A stretch of 64,000 nt of DNA from Oegoconia quadripuncta (taxonomy: Eukaryota > Arthropoda > Insecta > Lepidoptera > Autostichidae): positions 1,697,001-1,761,000 of the forward strand of contig OX438752.1 in NCBI GenBank assembly GCA_949316235.1. Direction: 5' to 3'. The first letter of the stretch is position 1, and each line of letters begins with the position of its first letter. Under the pieces are notes generated by a model that searched no databases, had not been told where the DNA came from, and saw nothing but the letters and a program-made list of their open reading frames with translations. Below are positions 52,650 to 63,725 of this stretch, piece after piece. A program made the translations under genes and the position numbers.

Positions 52650-52746
52650 CTCTGTGTATCAACTCCTCGAAGCTAGTGACCACCAGCCCCTTCCTTACGT
52701 TCCGCGAGCTGTCCCATATCTTGAAAGGCCTCTTTCCTCTGACCTC
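52650..52746 (-). CDS. Drep2: Drep2-like CIDE-N protein, exon opening the CIDE-N domain
   Basis: Acceptor CACGCAG|GAG at 52746 and donor AGAG|GTGAGT after 52650, 97 nt, phase 0 to 1. It encodes 'KRPFKIWDSSRNVRKGLVVT', the usual start of a CIDE-N domain, then 'SFEELIHR'. The 5' coding exon or exons lie farther upstream (higher coordinates) and I could not find them in the window. Confidence 0.8.
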
Positions 52747-52864
52747 CTGCGTGAAAACAAGATCCCTTTTAAAAATATTACAGGTAGCACATAATTCACA
52801 TCACACCAACTTTTTAAAGCTACAGCTAACCATTTCTCGATTAATTTTCTATGGGCCATTATTA

Positions 52865-53235
52865 TTTCAAAGACTTTATGTGTTTAGGAAAAAGTACGTA
52901 ATGATGAAGTCTGGTAGACGCCGTCCCAAACTCTGTCGGGACACGGTCTTCAACACTCCTGGGAAAATAATCGAAAACCCCACAGACTTGTACTGGTTCT
53001 GCCCCGAAATAGATACACTAGAGCACACACTATTTGGATGCCCCGAATATGATGACGAGCGCTGTTTGTCGTAGCAGGAACTAAGACACTCTTTTACAAA
53101 GGAAACCATGGTTCAAGTGATGCTCAGCGATGCGGGAAACGCAAGGAGAAGAGCACGATGAGGAGTAGTGGGGAGAAGCAGCAGTGTGCTATTGTGCAGT
53201 CCCGGCCTACTGCATGTGTGAATGGCCAAGGAGGA
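52865..53235 (+). mobile_element. LINE C-terminal fragment
   Basis: The frame contains 'FCPEIDTLEHTLFGCPEYDD', a standard C-terminal motif of R1/Jockey/I-type reverse transcriptases, then a stop (TAG) in 'CLS-QELRHSF' that interrupts it. A dead fragment. Confidence 0.7.
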
Positions 53236-53289
53236 GGGGTTTTAAGTCCGTGAGAGGCTTGTATTATGGATACCAGTAGGTTAATATGC

Positions 53290-53640
53290 TAGACGACCTG
53301 TTTGGTGTAGTGGTTACAAACTCTGACAACTATCCCAAAAGGTCGCGGGTGCGAATCCCGCTAGGGGCATATACATAATACCGACAGGTGTAACCAAGTT
53401 GTGGATGGTTTCATTTATATGTGTATATATTTATTTGATTATATTTGATTAATTATTTATTTGAAATCACAGCCATAATTACAAATTTAAAATTTAAGTT
53501 ATACATTTAGAAGCCAAAATAGATTTACCAAAAAAAATGTGTTTGTGCAGTATATCAGCCATCTGGTACCCATAAAACAAGACACGTTGCTTAGTGTGGA
53601 ACTAGATGGCGCTGTATGTTCAAGGATATTTATTATTATT
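53290..53640 (+). repeat. SINE-B copy
   Basis: Head 'gacctgtttggtgtagtggt' at 53292. The B box is mutated (gggtgcgaatcccgc), and the tail 'ctagatggcgctgtatgtt' is present. An internal AT-rich insertion makes it longer than other copies. Confidence 0.75.
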
Positions 53641-53659
53641 GTTACTAGACGAATGCATT

Positions 53660-53790
53660 TCTTTTGTATATATATAAATGTAAACATACATATTCGTCAT
53701 ATAAGCATATGCCTCTAGAGCGATTTGAACCTGCGACCTCTAGACATAGCGGTCAGGGTTCCAAACCACTACACCAAACGGGTCATTAAT
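53660..53790 (-). repeat. SINE-B head fragment
   Basis: 'gatttgaacctgcgacctct' to 'ccactacaccaaacgggtc' is the inverse of the SINE-B head; the body is missing. Confidence 0.7.
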
Positions 53791-53999
53791 ACAAGATGAG
53801 TTAGAGCACACCCACACTGTTGGTTAGGGTCAGACGGTTAACCTTTTATGTTAGGTTCAACATATTAGTTAAAAAACAATATAATCAGTATATATATATA
53901 TATCATATAGTGCTTTATTCAGTCATAATTTAGGGAAATTTGGGATTATGAGTTGATCTGCGTAATAATGCCGCAATGTCTAGAAGTATAGTTACTTAA

Positions 54000-54262
54000 T
54001 ATATAATAATAAATATCCTTAAGACATACACACAGCGCCATCTAGTTCCAAAGTAAGCAACTATAGGCTTGTGTTGTGGATACCAGATGGTTGATATACT
54101 ACATAAATACATTTTTTTTTTGTAAATAAATACTTATTATAAATGAAACATCCATAACTCGGGTACACAAACGGATGCCCCTAGCGGGATTCGAACCCGC
54201 AACCTTTTGGTATAGTAATCAGAGTTGCTAACCACTACACCAAATAGGTCGTCGAATAATAG
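54000..54262 (-). repeat. SINE-B copy
   Basis: Complete reverse copy: 'cacacagcgccatctagttc' at 54028 to 'caaataggtcgtcg'. The B box complement 'ggattcgaaccc' is at 54187-54198. Confidence 0.8.
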
Positions 54263-54499
54263 ATTAATATTTTTTAATTTTTATTTATTCGGAAAACCAA
54301 CAGCTGCAATAACACTAATGGAAACAGAGCGCCAATTACGTAATATGTAAAGCCAATATGTAAGTTATTATACATGGAAATGCATAGTTATCTTAGTAAT
54401 TCATGAAACTATAAGTCCATCTGTTTTAGTTTCATACTCGTAAAGACTATTGGGATATTTTTTTTAATAATAAAATAAAATATTTATCATCTCACCACA

Positions 54500-54760
54500 A
54501 AGAAATGGTAGGTAAATGCAAACAAATTTCTTTGTGAGAGACTGGAGCCTGATAAAGGTTTGGTCCAACAATTTGTCGGCTGTTGACTCCACTCCTGATT
54601 ACGAACAAGTTTCCACTAGTACAATAAAGTTCCTGTTGATATACAAAATCTTCCATTCAATAAATTTAAAGATACTATAAAACAGAAACTTATTAAGAAA
54701 GCATATTATAAAATATCAGATTATTTAAATGATTAACAATCATGGACATAAACAGCCCGT
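54500..54760 (+). mobile_element. LINE C-terminal fragment
   Basis: The end reads '...NKFKDTIKQKLIKKAYYKIS-DYLND', clearly related to the end of the LINE at 56561-57316 on the other strand. Confidence 0.6.
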
Positions 54761-54837
54761 TCGCATAACCAGGCTATTTCACAATTAATAATGAAGTATT
54801 ATAATATAAAATAATAATTTTGTAATATAAAAACCTT

Positions 54838-54990
54838 TTTTTAAAAGAGCGACCTCTCGAGTTTCTTGCTTGTTCTTCTCAGGGGAAAATTGCCTTTTGA
54901 ACAAGCAGTAGCTTTAAAAATGTAAAATCTGACTATTTTAAGTGTACCCTGTGTACCTACAAAATAAAGCATTTTTTGATTTTGATTTTG
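54838..54990 (+). mobile_element. LINE 3' tail
   Basis: Same tail as 13412-13570 and 2465-2615(-), with a (TTTTGA)n end. Confidence 0.7.
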
Positions 54991-55078
54991 ATTTTTTGAT
55001 CCAGGAATCATAGCCGAATTCGACCGAAAATTGTTGGACTTCAATACTAAAGGTGGTTTCAGAATGGTTTACTTTATA

Positions 55079-55080
<2 letters not shown>

Positions 55081-55119
<39 letters not shown>

Positions 55120-55120
55120 T
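55081..55120 (+). repeat. (TAA)n microsatellite
   Basis: About 13 TAA units. Confidence 0.9.
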
Positions 55121-55131
55121 GGGAATTACAC

Positions 55132-55282
55132 GAATTCAAATTGTATGTAGTTTCGGCACGTAAAAAGAATAAAACCAACCAGTCTCTTCCCGTGGGTGTC
55201 GTAAAAGGTGACTTTTCATGAAAAAATGTTATAGATTCGCACGTTTTAACGGCGATGGGTTCACCCTCTGCCACGTGTGTAT
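55132..55282 (-). repeat. Dispersed repeat copy (pair with 535-680)
   Basis: Contains 'cccgtgggtgtcgtaaaagg' and 'cggcgatgggttcaccctct', inverse of the copy near the window start. Confidence 0.6.
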
Positions 55283-55347
55283 TTTTTTATTTTTTATTAA
55301 AATTTATTATTATTTATGTACATTTCGAAAGGTTGTGTCAAGTAGTA

Positions 55348-55703
55348 AAGTGCCTATGAAATTGGAGTTTTTTTTCTTCGTTAATCGTATGTACCAATTT
55401 CTGCGATTAATAAATAATATATTTTAATTTCTGGGCTAAATCACAGAATAAAAAAAAATTGAACAGAGCTCTTTTCATGTGCTTCCCATAATCATTTCTT
55501 AGAATCGCTGAAACTTTTATAAAGCGGTTACTTTTAAAAATTAACGCTGCCTATACGTAACTTAATGTTATCCGATAATACACACAAAGTTTAGCTAAAT
55601 TTGGTTTTGCCGTTCCTAAAAAAAATCAAAAATGTTTGTATGGAGAAAACAGTCTTAATGAAATTCTTCATACAAAACGCCAATTTCATTGGTAAGGACC
55701 TAA
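55348..55703 (+). mobile_element. Mariner-like MITE, copy D (internal deletion)
   Basis: 5' TIR partly lost. An internal deletion of about 60 bp is seen relative to copy A; the right end (gacctaa) and its TA are intact. Confidence 0.7.
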
Positions 55704-55709
55704 TATTAA

Positions 55710-56458
55710 TGTTTGCAACACTCTAATATTGAGAAACTTTAACCAACTTATATCGGATAAATTTCGTGACTTTTTGTATTATAATGAGACTGAGCGGCCT
55801 ATCATGGAGATAGTTGAAGATTGTCTATCATCCAAATAGAAATTTTATAATAGCCTTTGACGATGATGGAGTAGGCTGTCCAGTAAAACTACCCCAATTA
55901 AAAAAGAATGTGGTGTATCTTCCTATAATTTTAAAGTTCCTGATTTTATTGTAGAAGATAGATAGATAAACGTTTATTTGTTTCTCCAGCCACACACATA
56001 CATTAAATAATATTTATAAGTAGTTAATACAAAAGTAGTACACATAATTTTACAGTATTTAGACTACAGTACAGTACAGACATTCATTTGAAGATTTGAC
56101 ATTAATTTTGTAAAGTTGTCAATTTTTAAACATTCCTTGCAAGTTGGGTTATTTAAAATTGTATAATTAATTAATAATACGTAGGTTATAATTAGATATA
56201 ATTCGTTAAATTTTGCACGCTGAAAAGGCAGAATGTAATGGGCCTTATTTTTAATACGAAAACACCATTGTGTACCCATATTCTGGCAAAATAAATAATT
56301 TGATTTGATAATAAAAACCAGATAAAGGTAGCTTAACCTTAGTATGTACTAAGTGGGCACTTTTGTTGAGGAAGCACGCAAGTTTAAATATGTAGAGCAT
56401 TTTACAGAACATGGCAATAAGAACAGAATATATAATAATAATAATAATAATAAATCTT
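55710..56458. other. Unassigned sequence with ORF remnant
   Basis: 55715-55836 reads 'LRNFNQLISDKFRDFLYYNE' and 'IMEIVEDCLSSK' before a stop. It looks like decayed coding sequence, possibly from a retroelement. The rest is AT-rich. Confidence 0.3.
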
Positions 56459-57316
56459 TCAAGTCAAGTCAAGTCAAGTCAAAGTCATTTATTCAAAGTA
56501 GGATACACGATATCACTTTTTGAATGTCATTTAACAATGATTTAAATTAAAATACATAAATTAGTCACACCAGGCTTTTTTATCGTTTAGATATTCGTCA
56601 ATTTTGTAATATGCCTTTTTATGCAAGGACTTCTTAATATATATTTTAAACTTATTGTCATTGAGATCTAGTACATCAGACGGCAGTTTATTATAGAAGC
56701 GTATACCATTGCCCATGAAAGATGTGTTAACTTTTGTGAGTCTAAACCGTGGAACCGCAAGTTTCTTCTTATTTCTAGTATTAAAACTATGATTGTCACA
56801 ATTTTTATTAAATATTGATATGTTCTTACGAACATACATAATGTTGTCGTAAATATATTGACAGGCAACTGTTAAGATATTTATTGATTTAAATATTTCT
56901 CTTAAAGAATCACGACTTTTTAAATTATAAATAGCACGAATTGCTCTTTTTTGGAGAACAAATATTGTTCCAATGTCTGCTGCCCTACCCCACAAAAGAA
57001 TACCATAGGACATGACACTATGAAAGTAACTAAAATAAACGAGTCTGGCTGTTGCAACATCGGTTATTTGTCTAATTTTCCGAACTGCAAAAGCAGCTGA
57101 ACCGAGTCTGCCGGCCAGTTTTTCAATATGAGCCCGCCACTGAAGCTTGCAGTCTATTGTTAGCCCAAGGAATGTCGTACTTTGTTCTCTCACACAAATT
57201 GGATACAAGTATAGTATATAATATTTCTTAAAACAATTAAATAATTTAAATTTATGTGAGAGACTGGTATCTGCACTAGGACAGCCTGTATGACAGATTA
57301 CCAGCCTCTCCAACAC
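56459..57316 (-). mobile_element. Jockey/CR1-group LINE, 5'-truncated
   Basis: 251 codons (57316-56561) encode the C-terminal part of a reverse transcriptase ORF: 'FLGLTIDCKLQWRAHIEKL', 'VMSYGILLWGRAADIG', 'FVLQKRAIRAIYNL', and the end 'KKAYYKIDEYLND'. The catalytic palm is missing. A short 3' UTR and a tail of TTGAC units (56459-56480, on the - strand) follow. Relatives of the same family end at 54500-54760. Confidence 0.8.
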
Positions 57317-57417
57317 CGGACCATTGGAATAAAAGGTAAGAACTATAACTTATAAGATTAAACAAAAGTGTGAGTTAGGTAGTGCGAAAGGATTGGTGTG
57401 GTATGTAGACATGACCA

Positions 57418-57620
<203 letters not shown>

Positions 57621-57810
57621 ATGTTTGTATGGATGAGTGTAGATATATTTATTAGAAAAGGTAAGAATAGATATATAATAGTAAAAGTAAACATTATCTA
57701 TGTAGATTAAGCTATAAAAATGTCATTATATAAAGATATACCGGTATAATATTATTATATTGTTATATATATATTTAAAATATTATTATAAAAGATATAC
57801 AGATATTAGA

Positions 57811-60615
57811 TTAGGATATTATATGTAGGAGTGCTTCAGTATCATCGAAGCTTAGAGATTTAAGCCAGGAAGTGACGGTTTTTTTACACGAAAATTTTGA
57901 CAAATGGTAGATTTTTAGGACTTTGTTCATCTTATTATAAAGGAAACCTCCCAGGAAAATAAAGAATTTATTGGTAAACGCTTTTAAAAATTGTGTATCG
58001 GGACATACTCCATGTTTGAGTCGCTTGTTTGCATTAGTGTTGGGGTCATATTTTAGTTGTGAATGCTGTCTTAAAATAGTCTGAAGGACAAATAATTTCC
58101 GAACAGATAGAACATCAAGAAGCGGATAAAGATCCTTGGAGGGGTAACGGAATGGTAGAGAGAGACTGACTTTTAGAACAGCTCTTTGAGCCCTTTCAAT
58201 TTTCAATAGTCTGCTCTTGCCAGTACCGCCCCATACTGTTATACAATAACCTATGATTGACTGGCAGAGGGCAAGGTAGACCATTCTCAGTATCTTTTTA
58301 TCCGCAATTTTACGTAAGTTTTTAAAGATGGCAATCAGCTTACGTATTCTAGATGAGAGAAGATCAATATGTTTGCCAAAATTAAGTGAACTGTCTAATA
58401 CAACACCCAAATATTTAATACTGGAGGCACGAGCCAGGTCACTGCATGAGCAAGATCCGTTGAGTGAGCAAGAGTGGGCTGTGATCGTAAGTGAGTCGAA
58501 AGTATCATCTGGAAGACTCTTTACTGAGAATGGAATATATTTAGTTTTAGTAACGTTAAGGGTCAGTGAATTGTTTGAGAGCCAAGTAGAAACCGAAACA
58601 AAGCCCATCTGAGCAAAATCAAAGACCTCTTGCCAGGAGCCACCGTCAAAAACCAATGCAGTGTCATCCGCAAACGTGACTATTTTGCCGTGATGGAGTT
58701 TTAGATTGCATAGGTCATTAATAAAGGCAAGAAAGAGGGTAGGGCCTAGTGCGCTGCCTTGTGGAACACCGTATGTTATAGGCAAGTCATGACTCGCAGT
58801 AGTACCAATCCTCACCCTCTGCCTCCTATTTGAGAGGTAGTCTTTGAATAATTTAAGCTGCGTTCCCCGAATTCCAAGATTCTCAATTTTGTTTAGTAAA
58901 AGTGGGACAGAGACCGTGTCAAATGCCTTGGCTAGGTCTAGAAATATTGCAACCACCTTCCTACCTCCATCCAGTTTAGAAGCTATATAATCAGTTAGCT
59001 CATGAACAGCGTCATTAGTAGAGATAGTTGCTCTAAAGCCAAACTGCGATGCGGATATTAAATTTTTTTCCTCCAGATATTTAACTAAGCGCTTGTTCAA
59101 GAGCTTTTCTGCAATTTTCGACAAAGTTGGAAGCAGGGAAATAGGTCTATAGTTGTTGACGCAGTCTCTGTCACCACTCTTGTGTATAGGAATTACCTCC
59201 GCATATTTTAATTCCGTTGGAAAAACACCGTGAGTAAACATTAGGTTGAAGATATGAGTAATCGGAGGCATTAGAATATCAACATATCTCTTTAGGAAGG
59301 CAGCAGAAATGTTGTCCCAACCAGCAGAATTATCTTTTTTAAGGTTCAAGATGTAGCTACGGACTTCATCTTCATCAGTTTGGAGTAGGGAAAAGGAAAA
59401 TGGACAAGAGGTGATAACCGGTGGAGTCTGGGTAGCAGGAACACTTTTTATACTCTCAGCCAAGTTTTTACCCACCGAGATAAAGAACTCATTTACGTCA
59501 TTAACGGATTTGATAGGGTTTGAAGAAGACACTAAGTCATTGGCAGGATTGGTGTCTTTTTTTGAGTAAGTTAGATCCTTAATTGTGTCCCATAGCATTT
59601 TGTTATTTGTTTTTGCAGCTTTATTAATTCTATTCTTCTCATATTCTAATTTTATTTTACCCAATAGGCCATTGCAAAAATTTCTGTAGCGTTTGTAGGT
59701 GATTTTGAGTATTTCATTATTAGGGTCTTTTTTTAATTTTTGATGGAGTTTGTCTCGATTTTTTATGCACCTCAGCAAACCTTTCGTAATCCACGGTTTT
59801 CTAATTCTTCTACGATTGGGGGTGATGACAGTTCTTGTATTAGACTTAATTTTATTATTTAGTTCTGAGATAAATATGGTTGTGGCTTTATTAACATCTG
59901 TTGCTTCGTATACAGATCCTAGATTTATAGCCGACATGTCTTTATCTAAGCTGTCATAGTCGATTATATTGGCAGCAGGTGGGTTGTAATGTTTAGATAT
60001 TTTGCGTTCAAGGTGAAGAATTACGCAGTCATGGTCTGTGACAGAGGATTCGGCCACACAACAATAGGCGGGGAGTTTACTCTTGAGCATCACATGGTCA
60101 AGACATGTTTTATTGTGAGTTGGAAGTAGGTGAGCTGGCAAGAGCCCATGTGAGGCTAGTAAGTCAAGATATATAGATGAGTTCGCATCATTGTTGTTTG
60201 GCATAATATCCACATTAATGTCACCTACTAGGATTATATTATTGTGGTGTAGGCTTGATAAGAAAGTATTAAGGGAAGTCACAAAAGGATCAAGATTTTT
60301 ATAACCGGGTGGTCTGTATATAGCTATAATAATTGTATTATGGTCAATTTCCACAGAAAGGCAATTTGAGTCAGTTATGTTTGGTTCTCGTATATTTACA
60401 CGTAGCGTAGGTTTATAGAATACCATAACCCCTTCATTCTGTGTTTGGTTATTGCTAGTATGAGCATGATTGTAACCAGGAAGTGATGGGAAAAATTGGG
60501 CGTGACGTAACCAGCATTCAGATAGAATAATAAAATCCCAGTCGGTCTTCGATCTAGTGAGGAGTGTAAGTAGATTAGGGAGATTACGATTAACGCTACG
60601 TATGTTCTGATGCAA
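57811..60615 (-). CDS. LINE ORF2: endonuclease and reverse transcriptase
   Basis: 934 codons without a stop. The AP endonuclease domain occupies residues 1-200 ('HQNIRSV' at the start, 'SECWL' 32-36, 'YRPPG' 100-104, 'GDINVD' 131-136, 'SVTDHD' 191-196). The reverse transcriptase domain runs about 440-720 ('AIFLDLAKAFD' 556-566, 'YGVPQGSALGP' 615-625, catalytic 'FADD' 648-651). A thumb and C-terminal part follow. This makes it a CR1/Jockey-group non-LTR retrotransposon able, by family knowledge, to copy itself by target-primed reverse transcription. Oddity: the frame has no ATG at its start (it continues upstream to a TAA near 60742 without an ATG), so the 5' end or a fused ORF1 is missing. 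Confidence 0.85.
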   Translation of the reverse strand: MHQNIRSVNRNLPNLLTLLTRSKTDWDFIILSECWLRHAQFFPSLPGYNHAHTSNNQTQNEGVMVFYKPTLRVNIREPNITDSNCLSVEIDHNTIIIAIYRPPGYKNLDPFVTSLNTFLSSLHHNNIILVGDINVDIMPNNNDANSSIYLDLLASHGLLPAHLLPTHNKTCLDHVMLKSKLPAYCCVAESSVTDHDCVILHLERKISKHYNPPAANIIDYDSLDKDMSAINLGSVYEATDVNKATTIFISELNNKIKSNTRTVITPNRRRIRKPWITKGLLRCIKNRDKLHQKLKKDPNNEILKITYKRYRNFCNGLLGKIKLEYEKNRINKAAKTNNKMLWDTIKDLTYSKKDTNPANDLVSSSNPIKSVNDVNEFFISVGKNLAESIKSVPATQTPPVITSCPFSFSLLQTDEDEVRSYILNLKKDNSAGWDNISAAFLKRYVDILMPPITHIFNLMFTHGVFPTELKYAEVIPIHKSGDRDCVNNYRPISLLPTLSKIAEKLLNKRLVKYLEEKNLISASQFGFRATISTNDAVHELTDYIASKLDGGRKVVAIFLDLAKAFDTVSVPLLLNKIENLGIRGTQLKLFKDYLSNRRQRVRIGTTASHDLPITYGVPQGSALGPTLFLAFINDLCNLKLHHGKIVTFADDTALVFDGGSWQEVFDFAQMGFVSVSTWLSNNSLTLNVTKTKYIPFSVKSLPDDTFDSLTITAHSCSLNGSCSCSDLARASSIKYLGVVLDSSLNFGKHIDLLSSRIRKLIAIFKNLRKIADKKILRMVYLALCQSIIGYCITVWGGTGKSRLLKIERAQRAVLKVSLSLPFRYPSKDLYPLLDVLSVRKLFVLQTILRQHSQLKYDPNTNANKRLKHGVCPDTQFLKAFTNKFFIFLGGFLYNKMNKVLKIYHLSKFSCKKTVTSWLKSLSFDDTEALLHIIS

Positions 60616-61140
60616 TATTTTTAGTCCAGGATTAGGGTTGTTAAATAATTTGGGACACTCTTCAATGTCACAAGTCCTAGATTTAGCAATTTCAAAGGCA
60701 TCGAGGTTGCTATTGATTAGATTTATATTAGAATCGAATTTTTATTCCATTTAACATGTAGGTGAGCGATAAAAAGCGAGGTAGGTTACATTCCAGTCGC
60801 TGTGTACTGTATTTAGAGGTAATAATAATAAAAGTATATGAGAGGTGGATATTGTGTGTTATTTGATTTAATGAGTCGAGTAGATGATTTGTGTACGTGT
60901 GAGTGCTTTTGAGTACGTGTGAGTATGTTGTGTAAGTGTCGTGGTATATGGATGAGTGTGTGTGCAATAGGAGAAACGGCAACAATATACAAATAAACAT
61001 AAATAAAATACTATATAGACCAGATGAGTAGATTTTATGTATGTAAGTGTTAGTCGTATTATGTATAAGTATAGTAACATTAAAATTAAAATCAAAGATA
61101 ATCCAAAAACATGGCACTAACATTAATATTAGTCACAAAG
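60616..61140 (-). mobile_element. Likely 5' part of the LINE
   Basis: Frame-compatible codons extend from the LINE ORF to about 60742. Beyond that is TG/CA-rich sequence with a 131-codon ORF of low complexity that I do not regard as ORF1. Confidence 0.4.
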
Positions 61141-61144
61141 GAAT

Positions 61145-61589
61145 AAGGTTCTTTAGGTCTTGTTCACAATCAATACGGAGGGCAGGGGAGTTCTGCGACT
61201 TCTTCACGTAAACTTTTCCATACGAGGTCCACGTGCTATGGCAGGCGTTATCCTTGACCAACTGTCGGGCCAGATAGGCAAGTCTTCTTCCCCGGCTTGT
61301 TAACGAGTCATCAATAAATATTGGCTTTGGTGTTCCGGGCATATAAAAGTACAAACAAAACATAGCTATAAAAAGTATGTGTGTGCTGCAATGTCACAAA
61401 TGGGCCGTAGCTCAGTGTCGGATTGCTCTAGAGCAAAACACTGATTTTCAGGTATTACCCATAAAGAGGGCGACGTGTACAATACCCCTAAATAAGAATA
61501 GAGTACCCATCAGTTAGTTAGTTATTTATTTAAGAGCCCTGCTCTTGTCGGTGGAGCTTTTTCCATATCTCTCTGCTCTCCGCCTTCCT
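61145..61589. other. No recognisable gene
   Basis: 61163-61340 is GC-richer and open on the - strand ('DNACHSTWTSYGKVYVKKSQ'). It resembles a LINE ORF1-type C-terminal fragment, but I cannot support it further. Confidence 0.3.
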
Positions 61590-61750
61590 CTAGACCTGAT
61601 ACGACACGACGTTCCACTTCTCTTTTATCTGTTGCATGTAGCTTATTCTCGGTCTTCCTATTTTTCTTTTCCCTTCTATTCTTCCAACTATTATGGCTTT
61701 GATGAAATCATCGTGTCGTAAAAGGTGTCCCAGCATCAGTAATAGAACAA
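61590..61750 (-). mobile_element. LINE tail fragment
   Basis: 'LGHLLRHDDFIKAIIVGRIE' then 'GKRKIGRPRISYMQQIKEK', the standard C-terminal tail of an RTE-like LINE. Confidence 0.7.
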
Positions 61751-61814
61751 AAAAATGTATTCTAACCATTCTTGCTTTAGGCATAGTGTAAGTATTTGGT
61801 TATAAAACCAATGA

Positions 61815-61882
61815 TATTACAGCATTGTTGTGTTCCGGTTGTCAGAGATAAGATAGCCGGTCCCCCAAATGTGTTGGGGTTT
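61815..61882 (+). repeat. SINE-A middle fragment
   Basis: 'ttgttgtgttccggttgtca' to 'aatgtgttggggttt'. Confidence 0.7.
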
Positions 61883-62119
61883 AAAAACGAGAAGCGCCAG
61901 CTGCCTCTCCAGATAAAATTCCATGGTAGGTATATGTATACGGGAAGCCACTGGATGCGGTAAGCGCAGGGCCGATCGTTGTGGAGATCTTAAAGTTACC
62001 AATGTGAAGTTTATTGCGTTGTAGAAGACGCAAAGATGAGCTAAAGCAATTTACAAAAATCAATAGCTACCAACTTTATATTTTCTAAAAACATTTAATT
62101 GACTCGTGATATTTGCCCC

Positions 62120-62320
62120 GGGTGAATTTTTTTTATAAATATAAAGAAGTTTTTATTGTGGGTTTCTTGCGCCGCTTCTTTTCCCACAGATGATTTCCCT
62201 TTCCGAAGCGGTAGTAGCTTGGACATACTGACTGACAGATAAATGCAATAAACCTTTTTTATTTCCAGTAGATTTAAATTGACATTCAACAAATGACATC
62301 ATGTATCTTATGTTGAAATA
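62120..62320 (-). mobile_element. LINE 3' tail
   Basis: Inverse of the tail at 49315-49485: 'cttcttttcccacagatgat' and 'tttaaattgacattcaa'. Confidence 0.65.
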
Positions 62321-62639
62321 AATGCTTAAGTTTGAAGTTATTATAATTATAAGTCCATCGTTAGAAATTTTCAAGAAAAGAGTAAAAGAGCATTATTTTT
62401 TTTTATGATTTCTCCTCAGTATTATAGTAATTATTTAAATATTTACCATAATATGAGTACTGATAATGTATATACTTATTTATACTTCGTACTATATATA
62501 TGTATATTGGATAGGTTATGTGGTATATTAATGTTATGTATTCGGTATTTTTTTTTTGGTATTTATTTATATATATTATTTTGTATAAAATAATTATCAA
62601 ATGTTGTGTACACTATTTTCTGCCGAATCTAATAAACAC

Positions 62640-62755
62640 TATGTATCTCTAAGGGTTGCTGGTAGAAAACTCTATCGGAGTTAAGCTCGCCTTTGTACAT
62701 TTTATATACAATGCATATTTCTGTAACAATTTTGTGTACAATAAAGATATTAACA
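62640..62755 (+). mobile_element. LINE 3' end with hairpin (copy D)
   Basis: 'aagggttgctggtagaaaac', hairpin AACTCT-ATC-GGAGTT at 62668-62682, 'taagctcgcctttgtacatt' and 'acaataaagat'. Confidence 0.6.
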
Positions 62756-62879
62756 GCATTCTCAAGGCAGTGTGTGAAGGACTGGACGGTCCAATTTTTA
62801 AATATTGGCTAACTGTACATCGGAGCGAGAACCGAAAGTGAGAAATATGTAAAGTATACCACATTGACACCAACATTGG

Positions 62880-63640
62880 ACTGACGAAATTTTAATTTTA
62901 ATTTTAATAGTATTATTTACAATTTTACGCAATTTTACGCATTACTTTTTGTACCTACTATGGCTTTATTGGCTGCAAATAAATGATTTTATTATTATTA
63001 TTATTATTAAGATAACATAAGTTTTTTGAAAATAGTTACAGGAGTTCTAAGTATATTCACCGATGCCATGAAATTCACAGTGGTAATTTTAATCTAATTA
63101 TCTGTTTTATTACTTTACTATATCTAAAGCAAGCTACCAATTTGTTAGAAACATTTTTATTCTATCACTGAGATGTACTCTGTTCATGTGCAAAAAATCA
63201 CGACCTTTAAGATTAGAGGAAGATAAAAGTGTACCCTTAGTGGAATATATTGACTAAGGCCCACACACGCCACATAACGTTCAGAATTATAACTTAATAT
63301 TCGTTGAGTAAGGAATTAACTTGTTACTAAAAATGGAACACCGTTAGATTGTGTAACTAATAAGTACTTAGTATATATGTGTTGTCTGGCATGGACTTTC
63401 TCTTCTCCCTAAGCAAAACAGCTTCTGGCGAGTAAATATATGATGGATGACTTTCACAAAACGATTATATCCTTGTATTTGAAGAATATACTGGGTAATT
63501 AATTTAATACGTACCTACTCGAAACTTTGAAATCACTTATATAATTAATTACACGAATATTAATGTACCATCGTCACGAAATATAAATTAAAAAATGTCA
63601 AAGAAAATGTTAAACACACGTTTGAAATTATAAAAGGCGC
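62880..63640. other. No recognisable gene
   Basis: AT-rich, with a (TTA)n run near 62990-63008; no ORF or matched repeat. Confidence 0.45.
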
Positions 63641-63725
63641 GTAGCAGCCATTGCTACGGGCCGGGCTACGGCGCTACGAGGTGCTACGCTCCGTGCGTCT
63701 CTCGTAGCCTGCACTAATGCAGCGG
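63640..63725. repeat. Cluster of GCTACG/CGTAGC motifs
   Basis: At least seven CTACG or CGTAG pentamers on both strands within 85 bp, embedded in a GC-rich patch that continues to 63790. It could be a repeat or a CpG-rich regulatory patch. Confidence 0.5.

Noticed and set aside
60728..61123. 131-codon ORF upstream of the LINE as ORF1
   Set aside because: Low complexity, no zinc-knuckle or coiled-coil pattern; more likely 5' UTR.
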